Shown here: in pieces, positions 20,934 through 29,161 of the stretch
Numbering within the stretch: position 1 is the first letter of the stretch
Layout of the letters: every line of letters begins with the position of its first letter
Made by a program: the position numbers and the translations under genes
The notes under the pieces: model-generated
Told to the model about the DNA's origin: nothing
The model's database searches: none
Seen by the model: only the letters and a program-made list of their open reading frames with translations
From: CALDTK01 sp963837005
GTDB lineage: Bacteria > Bacteroidota > Bacteroidia > Chitinophagales > Saprospiraceae
Direction of reading: 5' to 3'
DNA length: 64,000 nt
Assembly (NCBI GenBank): GCA_963837005.1
Contig: CAWIMC010000013.1
Location: forward strand, 558,001 to 622,000

Positions 20934-22078
20934 ATGATCAAGTCGATGACCTCCGCGAAGCGCGTGCGCTTTCGCTCGAATCCACGCAAGGATCAGTTCA
21001 ACAATGTGCTCCGCGAGCGCGTCGAAGCGTACTTCACGAACAACGGTATCTCGCAGCACGCCGACACGGAGATGTACCTCAAGACGGCGCTCTCGGTGGT
21101 GATGTGGATTGCGTGTTTCGCGGCGGTGCTGTCGGGTGTTTTGGATGCCAATCCTATTTGGCTGATTGTGCTGTATACGTTCTGGGGCTTCGTCAATGTC
21201 TTCATCGCGTTCAACATCATGCACGACGCGACGCACGATGCGTACTCGGCCAACCCGAAGGTCAACAAGATCATGGGGTACTCGATGGACTTCATCGGGG
21301 GCAACCAGTACCTCTTCCGCCGGATGCACGGCGCGCACCACGGCTACGTGAACATCCACGGGATCGACGTCACGATGGAGAGCCACGGCTTCTTCCGCTT
21401 TACCCCGGCCGAGCCCTGGAAGCCCTTCCACCGCTTTCAGCACTTCTACACCTTCGTGCTGTACTCGCTGGCCATGTTCCACTGGGTGGTGGCCAAGGAC
21501 ATCAAGTGGATGTTCGGCGAGACGCACATCGGCAACCAGAAGAACATCCAGCACCCGACTCGCGAGAAGATCATCCTCATCATCGGGAAGACCTGGTACT
21601 TCGGGACGGCGCTGGCCTTGCCGTTGATCCTGACGGGCGCGCCGGTGTGGGCGGTGCTGATCGGCTTCGTGTCAATGCACATCCTCCCGGGGCTCTACTT
21701 CGCGCTCATCTTCCAGGTGACGCACGTGTACGAGGGCACCACCTACCCCCTGCCGGACGACCGCGGCGACATCCACAACAACTACGCCCTGCACGTGCTC
21801 GAGACCACGGCCGACTTCAGCGCACGAGTCGCCTCGGCAGTTGGCTCATGGGCGGGATCAACATCCACGTCATCCACCACATCTTCCCGCGCATCTGCCA
21901 CGTGCACTACCCGGCGCTCACGAAGATCCTAAAGGAGACGGCCGACGAGTTCGAGTTGGAGTACCAGGAGAACGAGCACTTCATCCCGGCGCTCAAGAAG
22001 CACTACGGGATGCTGAAGCTGCTGAGCCGGCCGGACGCGGTGGTGCCGACGATTGGGAAGAGCGCGATGTACGCGTAG
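20934..22078 (+). CDS. membrane fatty-acid (acyl-CoA/lipid) desaturase, one frameshift
   Basis: A di-iron membrane desaturase that introduces a double bond into acyl chains. The three histidine boxes are HDATHD, HGAHHGYVN and HVIHHIFP; hydrophobic pairs between them form the membrane segments. The last box is in a different frame: the reading frame must shift by one base near 21825 (after TTADFSA) to continue as RLGSWLMGGINIHVIHH to the stop at 22078. This is most likely a one-base sequencing error, since both halves are full length and well conserved. Perfect hairpin motif copies lie upstream at 20793-20807 and 20903-20917. A TACTTTTG element at about 20872 could be its promoter. Confidence 0.85.
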
Positions 22079-22153
22079 GCGCGCTACCTTCGTGAGGTGA
22101 GAGCGACTGAAAGGAGGAGGCCTGCCGGACGGGAGATCCTAGATTCATCCGGG

Positions 22154-22490
22154 ATGAATCTGGAGGAGATCGCCGGGATCGCAACTTACGTAGGTAGCCC
22201 TGAACACAAAAGTAGTCCTTCTTTCGCCGGCCCTCCGAAGTTGCGTAGTGACGCGACCAAGTGTCCTACCGACCTCGCTGCTTCTCAAGAAGAGATCTCG
22301 CAATGGCTAAGGGAAGCGATCAGGAAAAAGGTCATCGGCGGACCGGTCGAGGGAATTTTCCCGAGATACGTTTGGTATAAGGTGGGTGATGTGGTTTTCG
22401 AAGGGCGCCTAGTAAATAAGATCCTTACAAAGGATACCCCTCACGCACCAGGGTGAGTGGCTGAGTAAAATTACCGACTACTATGTTTAG
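22154..22490 (+). CDS. small protein of an acquired gene pair, 3' end frameshifted
   Basis: The ATG at 22154 opens MNLEEIAGIATYVGSPEHK, followed by a region ending in FPRYVWYKVGDVVFEGRLVN. As written the frame stops at 22456. Two one-base insertions (near 22420 and in the C run near 22438) would instead continue as YKGYPLTHQGEWLSKITDYYV and stop at 22490, overlapping the next ATG (22483) by eight bases. The word YVGSPEHK and the YKGYPL...EW ending are ones I recall from a small uncharacterised family next to ImmA/IrrE-like proteins; this is memory, not a search. Base composition is visibly richer in A+T than the surroundings. Confidence 0.55.
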
Positions 22491-23799
22491 CATAGAGCTT
22501 AACTGGGAAGACGGTTCGGGCATCAAAGGTGCTGAGCTTTCGGCAACTTGGTGCAGTATGTCAATTGCCGTCAACCAGCTCCTGATTACGGATGTTTTGC
22601 GTAGCAGGTCTAAATCTGTTGATGATAAGATTTATGTACCGGCATACGTACTTGCTGAATGGTTTGCAATAAACTGGTTTAGCATTCTCGAAGAGCTAGA
22701 GACCCCAAGACGGGAGGTTAATAATGGGTATATCAAACGTCATGGTCTACTCTTTTCAAAAAATGGGTATGAGTTTCCCAACCTGTACATCCACCGAACG
22801 GGTGACGGTATAAAGATCGGATGTCGGAAGATTCAATCGTCATCGTACGGATTAAGATATCTATCGGAAGGCAGCGAGATAATTAGCGGTAGGAGCTTTG
22901 AGAATACAGTGTATTCGTTCATCAATACTGTTGTCGCGCGACTGGAAAACCTAGGGGTTAGTGAGACTCTGCTACAAGAGGAGTGGAGCTACATATCCGG
23001 TATGCATCCCGAAGAGGCGATGTTCTGCCGAGCCGCAGGTGCCATCGGACAGAACCCCTTCGAAATGGATGCCGAGGATGCCGATCGTCTGTCGGACCTG
23101 TATTCGAGGAAGCAGGATCCATTGGTACGTGAGCTGAGTGGGATTTCGAATAGCGTCAGTGAACTCGAAGAGCTAATCCTTCGAGTCGAGGCAATCACGA
23201 GTCCTTCAGATTTTGAGTTTCGCTTTGATCTATCCGGGCTTGCGTACGAAGAGCGACACAATGGAGCTTCAGATCAAGCTACGCGCAATGATCTAAGCAG
23301 TTGGACCCTAGGGTATAATGCTGCTCATAACCTGCGTAAAGAGATCGGCATTGACTCAACTTTCGTATTTGGGAGCGTATCCAAATTTATCGAAGTCCTT
23401 TCCGGTGAGCAAAACGCAACTCGCGTCCCGATGGATAGCTTCCGGGAGTTGAGTGGTCTTGTTCGTACGCGGTGGGATGGGACTGGGATACTCGATGTAG
23501 CAGTGAGGAAGAGCCGGGAGCAATCGATCCTGTTTGACTTGGGTCGGGCCGTAGGATTACACCTAGTTTCCCCGACCCCGCGAATCATTCCGATTACCTC
23601 ATCACCTTCCTATTTACAACAGACATCGAGAGCGTTCGCCGCGGAGTTATTAGCACCCGCGGAGGCGATTCGGACACGCCTCCAATCCGCTGTGTATATG
23701 GATGACTCGGACTGGGACGAAGTGGCGGAGAGCTTTGGGGTGTCTTCATGGGTGATCCAACACCAAGTTCAGAATTACGCCCTTTATCAGCATGCTTAG
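22483..23799 (+). CDS. ImmA/IrrE-like protein with degenerate peptidase site
   Basis: A 438-residue protein. Residues 1-75 (WCSMSIAVNQLLI ... YVPAYVLAEWFAINW) form an N-terminal domain I recall in proteins paired with the small upstream family. The C-terminal third follows the ImmA/IrrE layout: GYNAAHNLRKEIGI, a central segment, then RAFAAELLAPAEAIR, then VAESFGVSSWVIQHQVQN. Where active members carry HExxH, this has FDLGRAVGLHLV, so peptidase activity is doubtful. A+T-rich codon use and the absence of the genome-wide hairpin motif suggest recent transfer. A defence or toxin-antitoxin role is speculation from genomic habit of such pairs. Confidence 0.6.
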   Translation: MFSIELNWEDGSGIKGAELSATWCSMSIAVNQLLITDVLRSRSKSVDDKIYVPAYVLAEWFAINWFSILEELETPRREVNNGYIKRHGLLFSKNGYEFPNLYIHRTGDGIKIGCRKIQSSSYGLRYLSEGSEIISGRSFENTVYSFINTVVARLENLGVSETLLQEEWSYISGMHPEEAMFCRAAGAIGQNPFEMDAEDADRLSDLYSRKQDPLVRELSGISNSVSELEELILRVEAITSPSDFEFRFDLSGLAYEERHNGASDQATRNDLSSWTLGYNAAHNLRKEIGIDSTFVFGSVSKFIEVLSGEQNATRVPMDSFRELSGLVRTRWDGTGILDVAVRKSREQSILFDLGRAVGLHLVSPTPRIIPITSSPSYLQQTSRAFAAELLAPAEAIRTRLQSAVYMDDSDWDEVAESFGVSSWVIQHQVQNYALYQHA

Positions 23800-23817
23800 A
23801 CGCATGTGGGTAGAACG

Positions 23818-25734
23818 CTACCCCTTGAGAAAAACCCGAACCACCTTTCGCTCGCCCTCATTCTTGACCACGTCGACGCGCTCGATGGTATCGGGGTTTA
23901 GGGCGTTCACTTCCTCGACCGTCGCTACGCGCCCGTCAATAAAATAGTCGATATCCTTCGCATTTGGATCAGCGGTAATGGTGACGGACCGTTCGGGACC
24001 ACTGCTGGTCGTAGAGGTCCTCGTACCCGCTGAGTCGGTAACGGTGGTTCGAGTTGCTGAACTAGTTCCTGTTGTCGTGATACGGAGCGTTTGCGCATCG
24101 GCTTGCAGTCGCTGTGCCTCGGCCTGGAGCCGCTGCTCCTCAGCTTGACTGCGCTGCGTTTGGGCTTGTCGGCGCTGGGCGTCCGCCTGGAGGCGCTGGG
24201 CGTCCGCCTGGAGGCGTTGCACATCGGCCTGTGAGCGTTGCACATCGGCCTGTAAGCGTAGCTCCTCAGCCTGTGAGCGTAGCTCCTCGGCCTGTAAGCG
24301 TAGCTCTTCTGCTTGCCGGCGCTGGGCTTGGGCCTCCTTCGTAATGCGCTCTATCTCGGCACGGTCGGGCATGCTGTCCATCGCGGACTCGATAATGCGG
24401 CGAAGTTCGGCCTCGGACGGGATACTCTTATTGGCATCTTCTATCATGCGCTCCATCTCCGCCTCGGAGGGCATGGCCTTCATGGCCTCGCGGACCTGAG
24501 CCTCGATTTCGGCGGCGGAGGGCATACTCTTCATAGCGTCCGCAATGATGTTCTGGAGCTCGGCCTCGGTGGGCATGTTGCGCATCGCCTCGGCAACTAT
24601 GTCTTCGATCTCCTGCTCGGAGGGAATTCGTTCGGCGTTCGAGAAATAATCAGCGTCGAGATCAGCGGATTCCGAAGTCGACGGCTCGACGGAAGGCACC
24701 GTGTCGGTTTGGGTACCGATGGGTAGACTCAGGAGCGCCGTGTCATCCGCAACGCGATCGGCTGGTGTACTCGGCACTACGGCGTACACCGTAAGCGCGA
24801 ATAGCACCAGCGGTAGGACGAAGAGGGCACCCGGGAGTTTGGCCGTTGCGTGCGCCCCAAACAGGCGATGGATACGAGCGGAGAAAGGCGTTTTCGAGAT
24901 AGACATGATGAGGTGATTTTGGGGTACAGAAAGGGAGTGGGTAGCGAGGTGCACGAGGGTTTTGGCGTAAGCCTTCTTACTCCCGCCGACGATGGCCAGG
25001 TCATCGCAGGCAAACTCCCTGGCCCGGTCCACTTCACCGGACAGCAGATGTGCGGCGGGGTGGAAGAAGAGCAGCGCCCGCAGCAACTGCTGGACGTAGA
25101 CGGTGAAGTGGTCGTAGCGGCGCAGGTGAGCCAACTCGTGGAGGAGGATAAGCTCAGCCTCCTCGATGGAAAGCCGATTGGCTAGCGCGACGGGAAAGAG
25201 CACCACGGGCCGAAGGATGCCAACCGTCACGACTGTGGTCACGTGGCGACTGAGGTGAACGCCGACGCGGAGGTGGGGCACCAGTCGCGCCACGGCGGCA
25301 TCGAAGGGCAGGCGCCAGTTTTGAGGCAACTCGACACGAGCCGTGCGTAAGAGGCGCCAGGTGCGCCAGTGTTCGATCCCGAGCCAAGTGAGGTAGACAA
25401 AGACACCAATAGCGTACCCATAGCCGAGCAGCGCGGCCCAGGAGGCGGCGGGTGCGGGAGATTGGGTGGCGTTGGCCAGCAGTTGAATTGATGCAAAATC
25501 GATGGTTCCCGTCGTACCAGGCTGCACAGCTGTAGGCCAGAGAAGGAGTAGCGTTACCGCAAAACCAACGGTCATCGCTGCGAGCCCGGCCATCCCGAGG
25601 GTATGTATGCGCGCGGGGTCTTTGATGCGCTGTACCACCAGCCGGAACAAACAGTACACCGCCGCCCCCTGCCAGAGGCTGTGCAACACGGCCGTCCCGA
25701 GCGCCGAGGCTATATCGAGTGATAAGTAGTTCAT
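23818..25734 (-). CDS. M56 family (BlaR1-type) membrane metallopeptidase
   Basis: A 638-residue sensor peptidase. Four membrane segments lie in the first 320 residues; the cytoplasmic zinc site HELAHLRRYD begins near residue 199 with the probable third ligand in REFACDD near 240. On a signal, such proteins cleave the partner BlaI repressor. The sensor half is unusual: from about 370 to 480 it has five repeats of roughly 22 residues (EAELxxIIxxAMxSMP), then to about 580 a run of seven-residue repeats (RLQADAQ, RSQAEEQ), then a plug-like ending DGRVATVEEVNALNPDTIERVDV. BlaI is encoded 12 bases upstream. Motif copies lie at 24959 and 25551. Confidence 0.88.
   Translation of the reverse strand: MNYLSLDIASALGTAVLHSLWQGAAVYCLFRLVVQRIKDPARIHTLGMAGLAAMTVGFAVTLLLLWPTAVQPGTTGTIDFASIQLLANATQSPAPAASWAALLGYGYAIGVFVYLTWLGIEHWRTWRLLRTARVELPQNWRLPFDAAVARLVPHLRVGVHLSRHVTTVVTVGILRPVVLFPVALANRLSIEEAELILLHELAHLRRYDHFTVYVQQLLRALLFFHPAAHLLSGEVDRAREFACDDLAIVGGSKKAYAKTLVHLATHSLSVPQNHLIMSISKTPFSARIHRLFGAHATAKLPGALFVLPLVLFALTVYAVVPSTPADRVADDTALLSLPIGTQTDTVPSVEPSTSESADLDADYFSNAERIPSEQEIEDIVAEAMRNMPTEAELQNIIADAMKSMPSAAEIEAQVREAMKAMPSEAEMERMIEDANKSIPSEAELRRIIESAMDSMPDRAEIERITKEAQAQRRQAEELRLQAEELRSQAEELRLQADVQRSQADVQRLQADAQRLQADAQRRQAQTQRSQAEEQRLQAEAQRLQADAQTLRITTTGTSSATRTTVTDSAGTRTSTTSSGPERSVTITADPNAKDIDYFIDGRVATVEEVNALNPDTIERVDVVKNEGERKVVRVFLKG
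25551..25565 (-). repeat. motif copy with stem GCG/CGC and loop GTAA
   Basis: GTTTT-GCG-GTAA-CGC in the M56 gene, read as FAVTL inside a membrane span. All three stem positions and the loop differ from the commonest form, yet the fold is kept. Confidence 0.8.
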
Positions 25735-25746
25735 GATCGTCTGGGA

Positions 25747-26118
25747 TTAGGCTTGATCGTCGATCCACTTGCGAAGCTCGTCGAGCTCGTCGGCGGTGGG
25801 GGTTTCGTTGCCGAGGGCACGGAGGGCAAGCGTGACGCGGCTTCCGCCAAACGCCGTCTCGGCGAGCTTGCCGAAGAGTCCTTTCTCGATGGATGCGCGT
25901 TGCACGGCCGGACGGTAGAGGTGACTGCGCGAACTCGTGTCACGCTCGACGAAACCCGCCTCGTGCATGCGCTGGAGTTGCGTGAGCACGGTGGTGTAGC
26001 TCATCGGTCGCCGCTGCTCAATGGTGGCGTGGAGATCGCGCACCGACAGCGGGGCATCGCGCCAGAGCAGGTCGAGGATCTCGAGTTGAGCGTCGGAAGG
26101 GGTGGGAGAATCATTCAC
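25747..26118 (-). CDS. BlaI/MecI/CopY family repressor
   Basis: A 123-residue winged-helix repressor: QLEILDLLWRDAPLSVRDLHATI, then SYTTVLTQLQRMHEAGFVERD (recognition helix and wing), then a helical dimerisation tail. It pairs with the M56 peptidase gene 12 bases downstream, which should inactivate it by cleavage. Two BlaI-type palindromes lie immediately upstream, one overlapping a TACATTTG -7 element, so autoregulation is expected. A hairpin motif copy with one A missing is at 25839-25852. Confidence 0.92.
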   Translation of the reverse strand: MNDSPTPSDAQLEILDLLWRDAPLSVRDLHATIEQRRPMSYTTVLTQLQRMHEAGFVERDTSSRSHLYRPAVQRASIEKGLFGKLAETAFGGSRVTLALRALGNETPTADELDELRKWIDDQA

Positions 26119-26134
26119 TACGACAAATGTAGTA
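26119..26134. promoter_or_regulatory. BlaI operator 1, overlapping the blaI -7 element
   Basis: TACGACA-AA-TGTAGTA is a 16-base dyad with one mismatched position and fits the TACTACA/TGTAGTA half sites bound by BlaI/MecI proteins. On the minus strand it contains TACATTTG, a Bacteroidota -7 element, so binding would block transcription. Confidence 0.7.
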
Positions 26135-26149
26135 CTAAAATCTCATACC

Positions 26150-26165
26150 TACTACACCTGTCGTA
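26150..26165. promoter_or_regulatory. BlaI operator 2
   Basis: TACTACA-CC-TGTCGTA is a second 16-base dyad centred 31 bases from the first, about three helical turns. Its deviant half site (TGTCGTA) mirrors the deviant half site of operator 1 (TACGACA), so the pair is symmetric about its midpoint. Confidence 0.7.
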
Positions 26166-26286
26166 CACTATTTTCATACCGTCAACTCAAGAGGCTCGAA
26201 GTGGACTACGTGAAGTGAACGTCACAGAAGAGAGCTGGGTAGCTACGTAGCCAATTGGCAGCCTTGAGTTTACCCGATGGCGATAC

Positions 26287-27456
26287 TCACGTCTCGTCCC
26301 CCGCAAACAGTACGCTCCGCACCACCGAACGCGAGTCCGCCGAGCCGCCCAGCGAACCCGACAGTATCCCCACCGCCGCCAGAAAGGCCGACAGCCGTAG
26401 GTGCGCCCCCATCGTCGACCCGTCCGCATCCGAGGTCCACTCGCTCATTAAGGCATCCGGAAAGACGAGGATCACCACCGCGTACATCAGTCCCCCGAAC
26501 AGCACGAACAGACACCCGATCGTCATTACGAGCGCCAGGTAGGTAGCCCCCGCCGTCACCACCGAACTCTCGGCTGTCCCCCCGTGCCGCGTGCGGACGA
26601 GCCGAAACGAGAAAGCGCGGTACAGCACGAAGGTGGCCGCCGCAAAACACGCCACCACGAACACCGCCAGTTGTCCGTCAGACACCGAGGCGGCAAAGTC
26701 CCATGTCTCCGCCCCAAACACGAGCACGACAATCACCGAGAGTGCTGTGGCAATCATGCGGGGCAACTTAGTGGCGATCCGGAGGGGATTGGCGCGCAAG
26801 GCCCCGCGGAGGATGCGCACGAGGTTGCCAAACACCTGCGTCGTGACAAACGTGAACGTAGCCCCGTCCGAGAAGCGGTCGTTGGCCTCTTCCGGCAGGG
26901 CCGCGGCCATACGCTCGAACTGAGCGTCGGTGAAAGCTTGCATCGCGTCGAGGTCGGCCGGCACGGCGAGTCGCTTCATATAGTTGCTCGTCGACTCGCG
27001 GAAGGGCAAGTTGAGCAGCCGCCCGAAGCAGTGTAGCAGCAGGGTACCGAGCCGCTCGGACATCAGGCCCTCGTCGGTGTGCTCGTCCGAGCCGAGTTCG
27101 GCCAGGCGCCGCGTCGAGACGATGGCCACGTTGGTAAGCTGCGACGGCAGGGCCAGGAAGTACGACAGCGACGCCGCCCGAATGTCGACCTCGGTGACGA
27201 TGAGCAGGAAGGCCAGCTTGCGTTCGGTCTTCTCGTCGAGGCCGAGTTGCACGAAGTCCAGGGCGTGGTAGCCGGCGCGGTCGGGCTGAAGGGCCGCCCC
27301 GTCAAAAGTGATGGAGGTGACGTGGAGGCGGCTCTCGCGGGAGAGCACCTCCGTAAAACGCTCCGTAGCGCGGCGCGTGAGGGCATCGAGCGAGCGGTCG
27401 TCGCGCCCGGCCACGTCCACCTTCATGATCCCGATCCGAAATTGGCGCTCGCTCAC
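26287..27456 (-). CDS. membrane protein of unknown function, zincin-like N-terminal domain with lost ligands
   Basis: About 389 residues from a GTG at 27456 (VSERQFRIGIMKVDV); the ATG at 27426 is an alternative. Residues 1-190 form a soluble domain containing VTEVDIRAASLSYFLALPS and LLHCFGRLLNLPF, which has the spacing of the archaemetzincin motif HExGHxxNL but with Cys and Arg in place of Glu and the second His. The C-terminal half has four to five membrane segments. No family is recognised with certainty; a catalytically dead zincin is my reading. A hairpin motif lies 20 bases upstream (27477-27491). Confidence 0.55.
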   Translation of the reverse strand: MSERQFRIGIMKVDVAGRDDRSLDALTRRATERFTEVLSRESRLHVTSITFDGAALQPDRAGYHALDFVQLGLDEKTERKLAFLLIVTEVDIRAASLSYFLALPSQLTNVAIVSTRRLAELGSDEHTDEGLMSERLGTLLLHCFGRLLNLPFRESTSNYMKRLAVPADLDAMQAFTDAQFERMAAALPEEANDRFSDGATFTFVTTQVFGNLVRILRGALRANPLRIATKLPRMIATALSVIVVLVFGAETWDFAASVSDGQLAVFVVACFAAATFVLYRAFSFRLVRTRHGGTAESSVVTAGATYLALVMTIGCLFVLFGGLMYAVVILVFPDALMSEWTSDADGSTMGAHLRLSAFLAAVGILSGSLGGSADSRSVVRSVLFAGDET

Positions 27457-27497
27457 GGGAGGTAAAGGTGAGACGGGTTTTGCCGAAAGGCGAAAAA

Positions 27498-28262
27498 GGA
27501 TCTCTCCGCGCGCTCGCCAGCCAGCTACGCGGCGTCTCGTTTCGTCATTTCGACTGGAGCTGGCGCAGCCGCATTTCGTCATTTCGACTGGAGCTGGCGC
27601 AGCCGCGGAACGGAGAAATCCCCTAGACCCATACACCATCACACCATCCAATCTTGCGCTAAGGGATCTCTCCGCGCGCTCGCCAGCCAGCTACGCGGCG
27701 TCTCGCTTGGTCGAGATGACGACCGTCATTTCGAGTGCAGCGTAGCCCGCGCGTCATTTCGACTGGAGCTGGCGCAGCCGCGGAACGGAGAAATCCCCAA
27801 GACCCACACACCATTACACTGTCCAATCTTGCGCTAAGGGATCTCTCCGCGCGCTCGCCAGCCAGCTACGCGGCGTCTCGCTTGGTCGAGATGACGGCCG
27901 TCATTTCGAGTGGAGCGTAGCCCGCGCGTCATTTCGAGTGCAGCGAAGCGGAACCGAGAAATCCCCTAGACCCACACACCATTACACTGTCCAATCTTGC
28001 GCTAAGAGATCTCGCCGCGCGCTCGCCAGCCAGCTACGCGGCGTCTCGTTTCGTCATTTCGACTGAAGCTGGCGTAGCCGCGGAACGGAGAAATCCCCAA
28101 AACCCACACACCATCCAATCTTGCGCTAAGAGATCTCTCCGCGCGCTCGCCAGCCAGCTACGCGGCGTCTCGCTTGGTCGAGATGACGACCGTCATTTCG
28201 AGTGGAGCGAAGCGCGCGCGTCATTTCGAGTGCAGCGTAGCGGAACCGAGAAATCCCTCATC
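27498..28262. repeat. array of five Bacteroidota-type inverted repeat units
   Basis: Five units begin with GGATCTCTCCGCGCGCTCG or a close variant at 27498, 27664, 27839, 28007 and 28131 (spacing 166, 175, 168 and 124). Each unit has a left arm ending in GTCGAGATGACG or GTTTCGTCATT and a right arm running from CGTCATTTCGA to GAGAAATCCC, so the arms are roughly inverted. Units are joined by an A/C-rich spacer (CACACACCATTACACT). Words of this type are widely dispersed in Bacteroidota genomes. No gene is supported inside the array. Confidence 0.8.
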
Positions 28263-28329
28263 CCTCCCGCACCAAGCCAACTCAATGGCTCGTAGTAACC
28301 TCTCTACTACGAGCCCACGACCATTATCC

Positions 28330-28344
28330 GCTTTTCAGCAAAAC
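28330..28344 (-). repeat. motif copy with stem GCT/AGC
   Basis: GTTTT-GCT-GAAA-AGC, intergenic, seven bases before the CIA30 start codon. The loop-closing pair is T:A rather than C:G. Confidence 0.8.
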
Positions 28345-28351
28345 CCGACCC

Positions 28352-28951
28352 ATGTCCCTATCCCTCCGCCTGCTCGTTTTGGCGACAGCCTTACTCACCG
28401 CCTTCGCCTGCGGCACGCGTACCGACAGCACGACCAGTACCAGTACCACCTCCGACGCCGCTTCTCCCATGACGCTCTTCGACTTCGACACGCCGAGCAA
28501 GGCTACCTGGAACATCCAAAACGACGGCGTCATGGGCGGCAAGTCCAAGGGCTACGTTGCGTTTGCCGATGGGGCGATGCGCTTTACGGGCAACACCGTC
28601 ACGGCGGGCGGGGGCTTTACCTCCGTGATTGCGGACAAATCTTTCGACCTCTCGGGTTACAAGGGGCTGGAGTTGCACGTCCGCGGCGGCGGGCGCACCT
28701 TCGAGGTGGATGTGAGCGACGGGAGTCGCGTAGGCCGCAGGGAGGTCGGCCGCCGGACGAGCTTCGAGACCAGCGAAGACTGGACCTGGCGACGGATCGC
28801 TTTTGCAGACCTCGAGCAAACCGCCTTCGGTGAGCCGGTGAATGTAGCCCCCGTCGATCTCGCCAACGTCAGGTCTATCGGCCTGTACATCGTCGACGGG
28901 CAAGATGGCGACTTCCGCCTCGAAGTCGATGAAATACGGGGGTGGAAGTAG
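28352..28951 (+). CDS. CIA30 family lipoprotein
   Basis: A 199-residue protein with lipobox TAFAC after a signal peptide, a Thr/Ser-rich linker, then a CIA30 (galactose-binding-like beta-sandwich) domain: NDGVMGGKSKGY near residue 56 is the family signature, with RGGGRTFEVDV and a DGDFRLEVDEI ending. In eukaryotes CIA30 assists complex I assembly; in bacteria the role is unknown. Two motif copies flank the start: 28330-28344, just before the ATG, with the rare stem GCT/AGC, and 28376-28390 inside the signal peptide, where the loop GACA gives Thr (VLATA). Confidence 0.85.
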   Translation: MSLSLRLLVLATALLTAFACGTRTDSTTSTSTTSDAASPMTLFDFDTPSKATWNIQNDGVMGGKSKGYVAFADGAMRFTGNTVTAGGGFTSVIADKSFDLSGYKGLELHVRGGGRTFEVDVSDGSRVGRREVGRRTSFETSEDWTWRRIAFADLEQTAFGEPVNVAPVDLANVRSIGLYIVDGQDGDFRLEVDEIRGWK

Positions 28952-29161
28952 TGAGGCGTACCTTTTTGCTATGAGCGTACGCGCCATTGAGAAGTACGAG
29001 TTCCGCGACGGGGAGCTGTTTTCGGTGAGTGCGATGAGCGCGTCTCTACCACCGTCAAAAATCCGATCGCCGTTGTCGAATTGTTCTCATTAGGGTCTGA
29101 GGTGATGAATCTTTTTACCTACCGAGTTTAGGCCTATCCGTGGCGACGGCAGAGGAGTCGC

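Noticed and set aside
27498..28262. Possible CRISPR array in the repeat-rich stretch
   Set aside because: Units are long and variable, internally inverted, and the spacers are not unique; no cas genes nearby.
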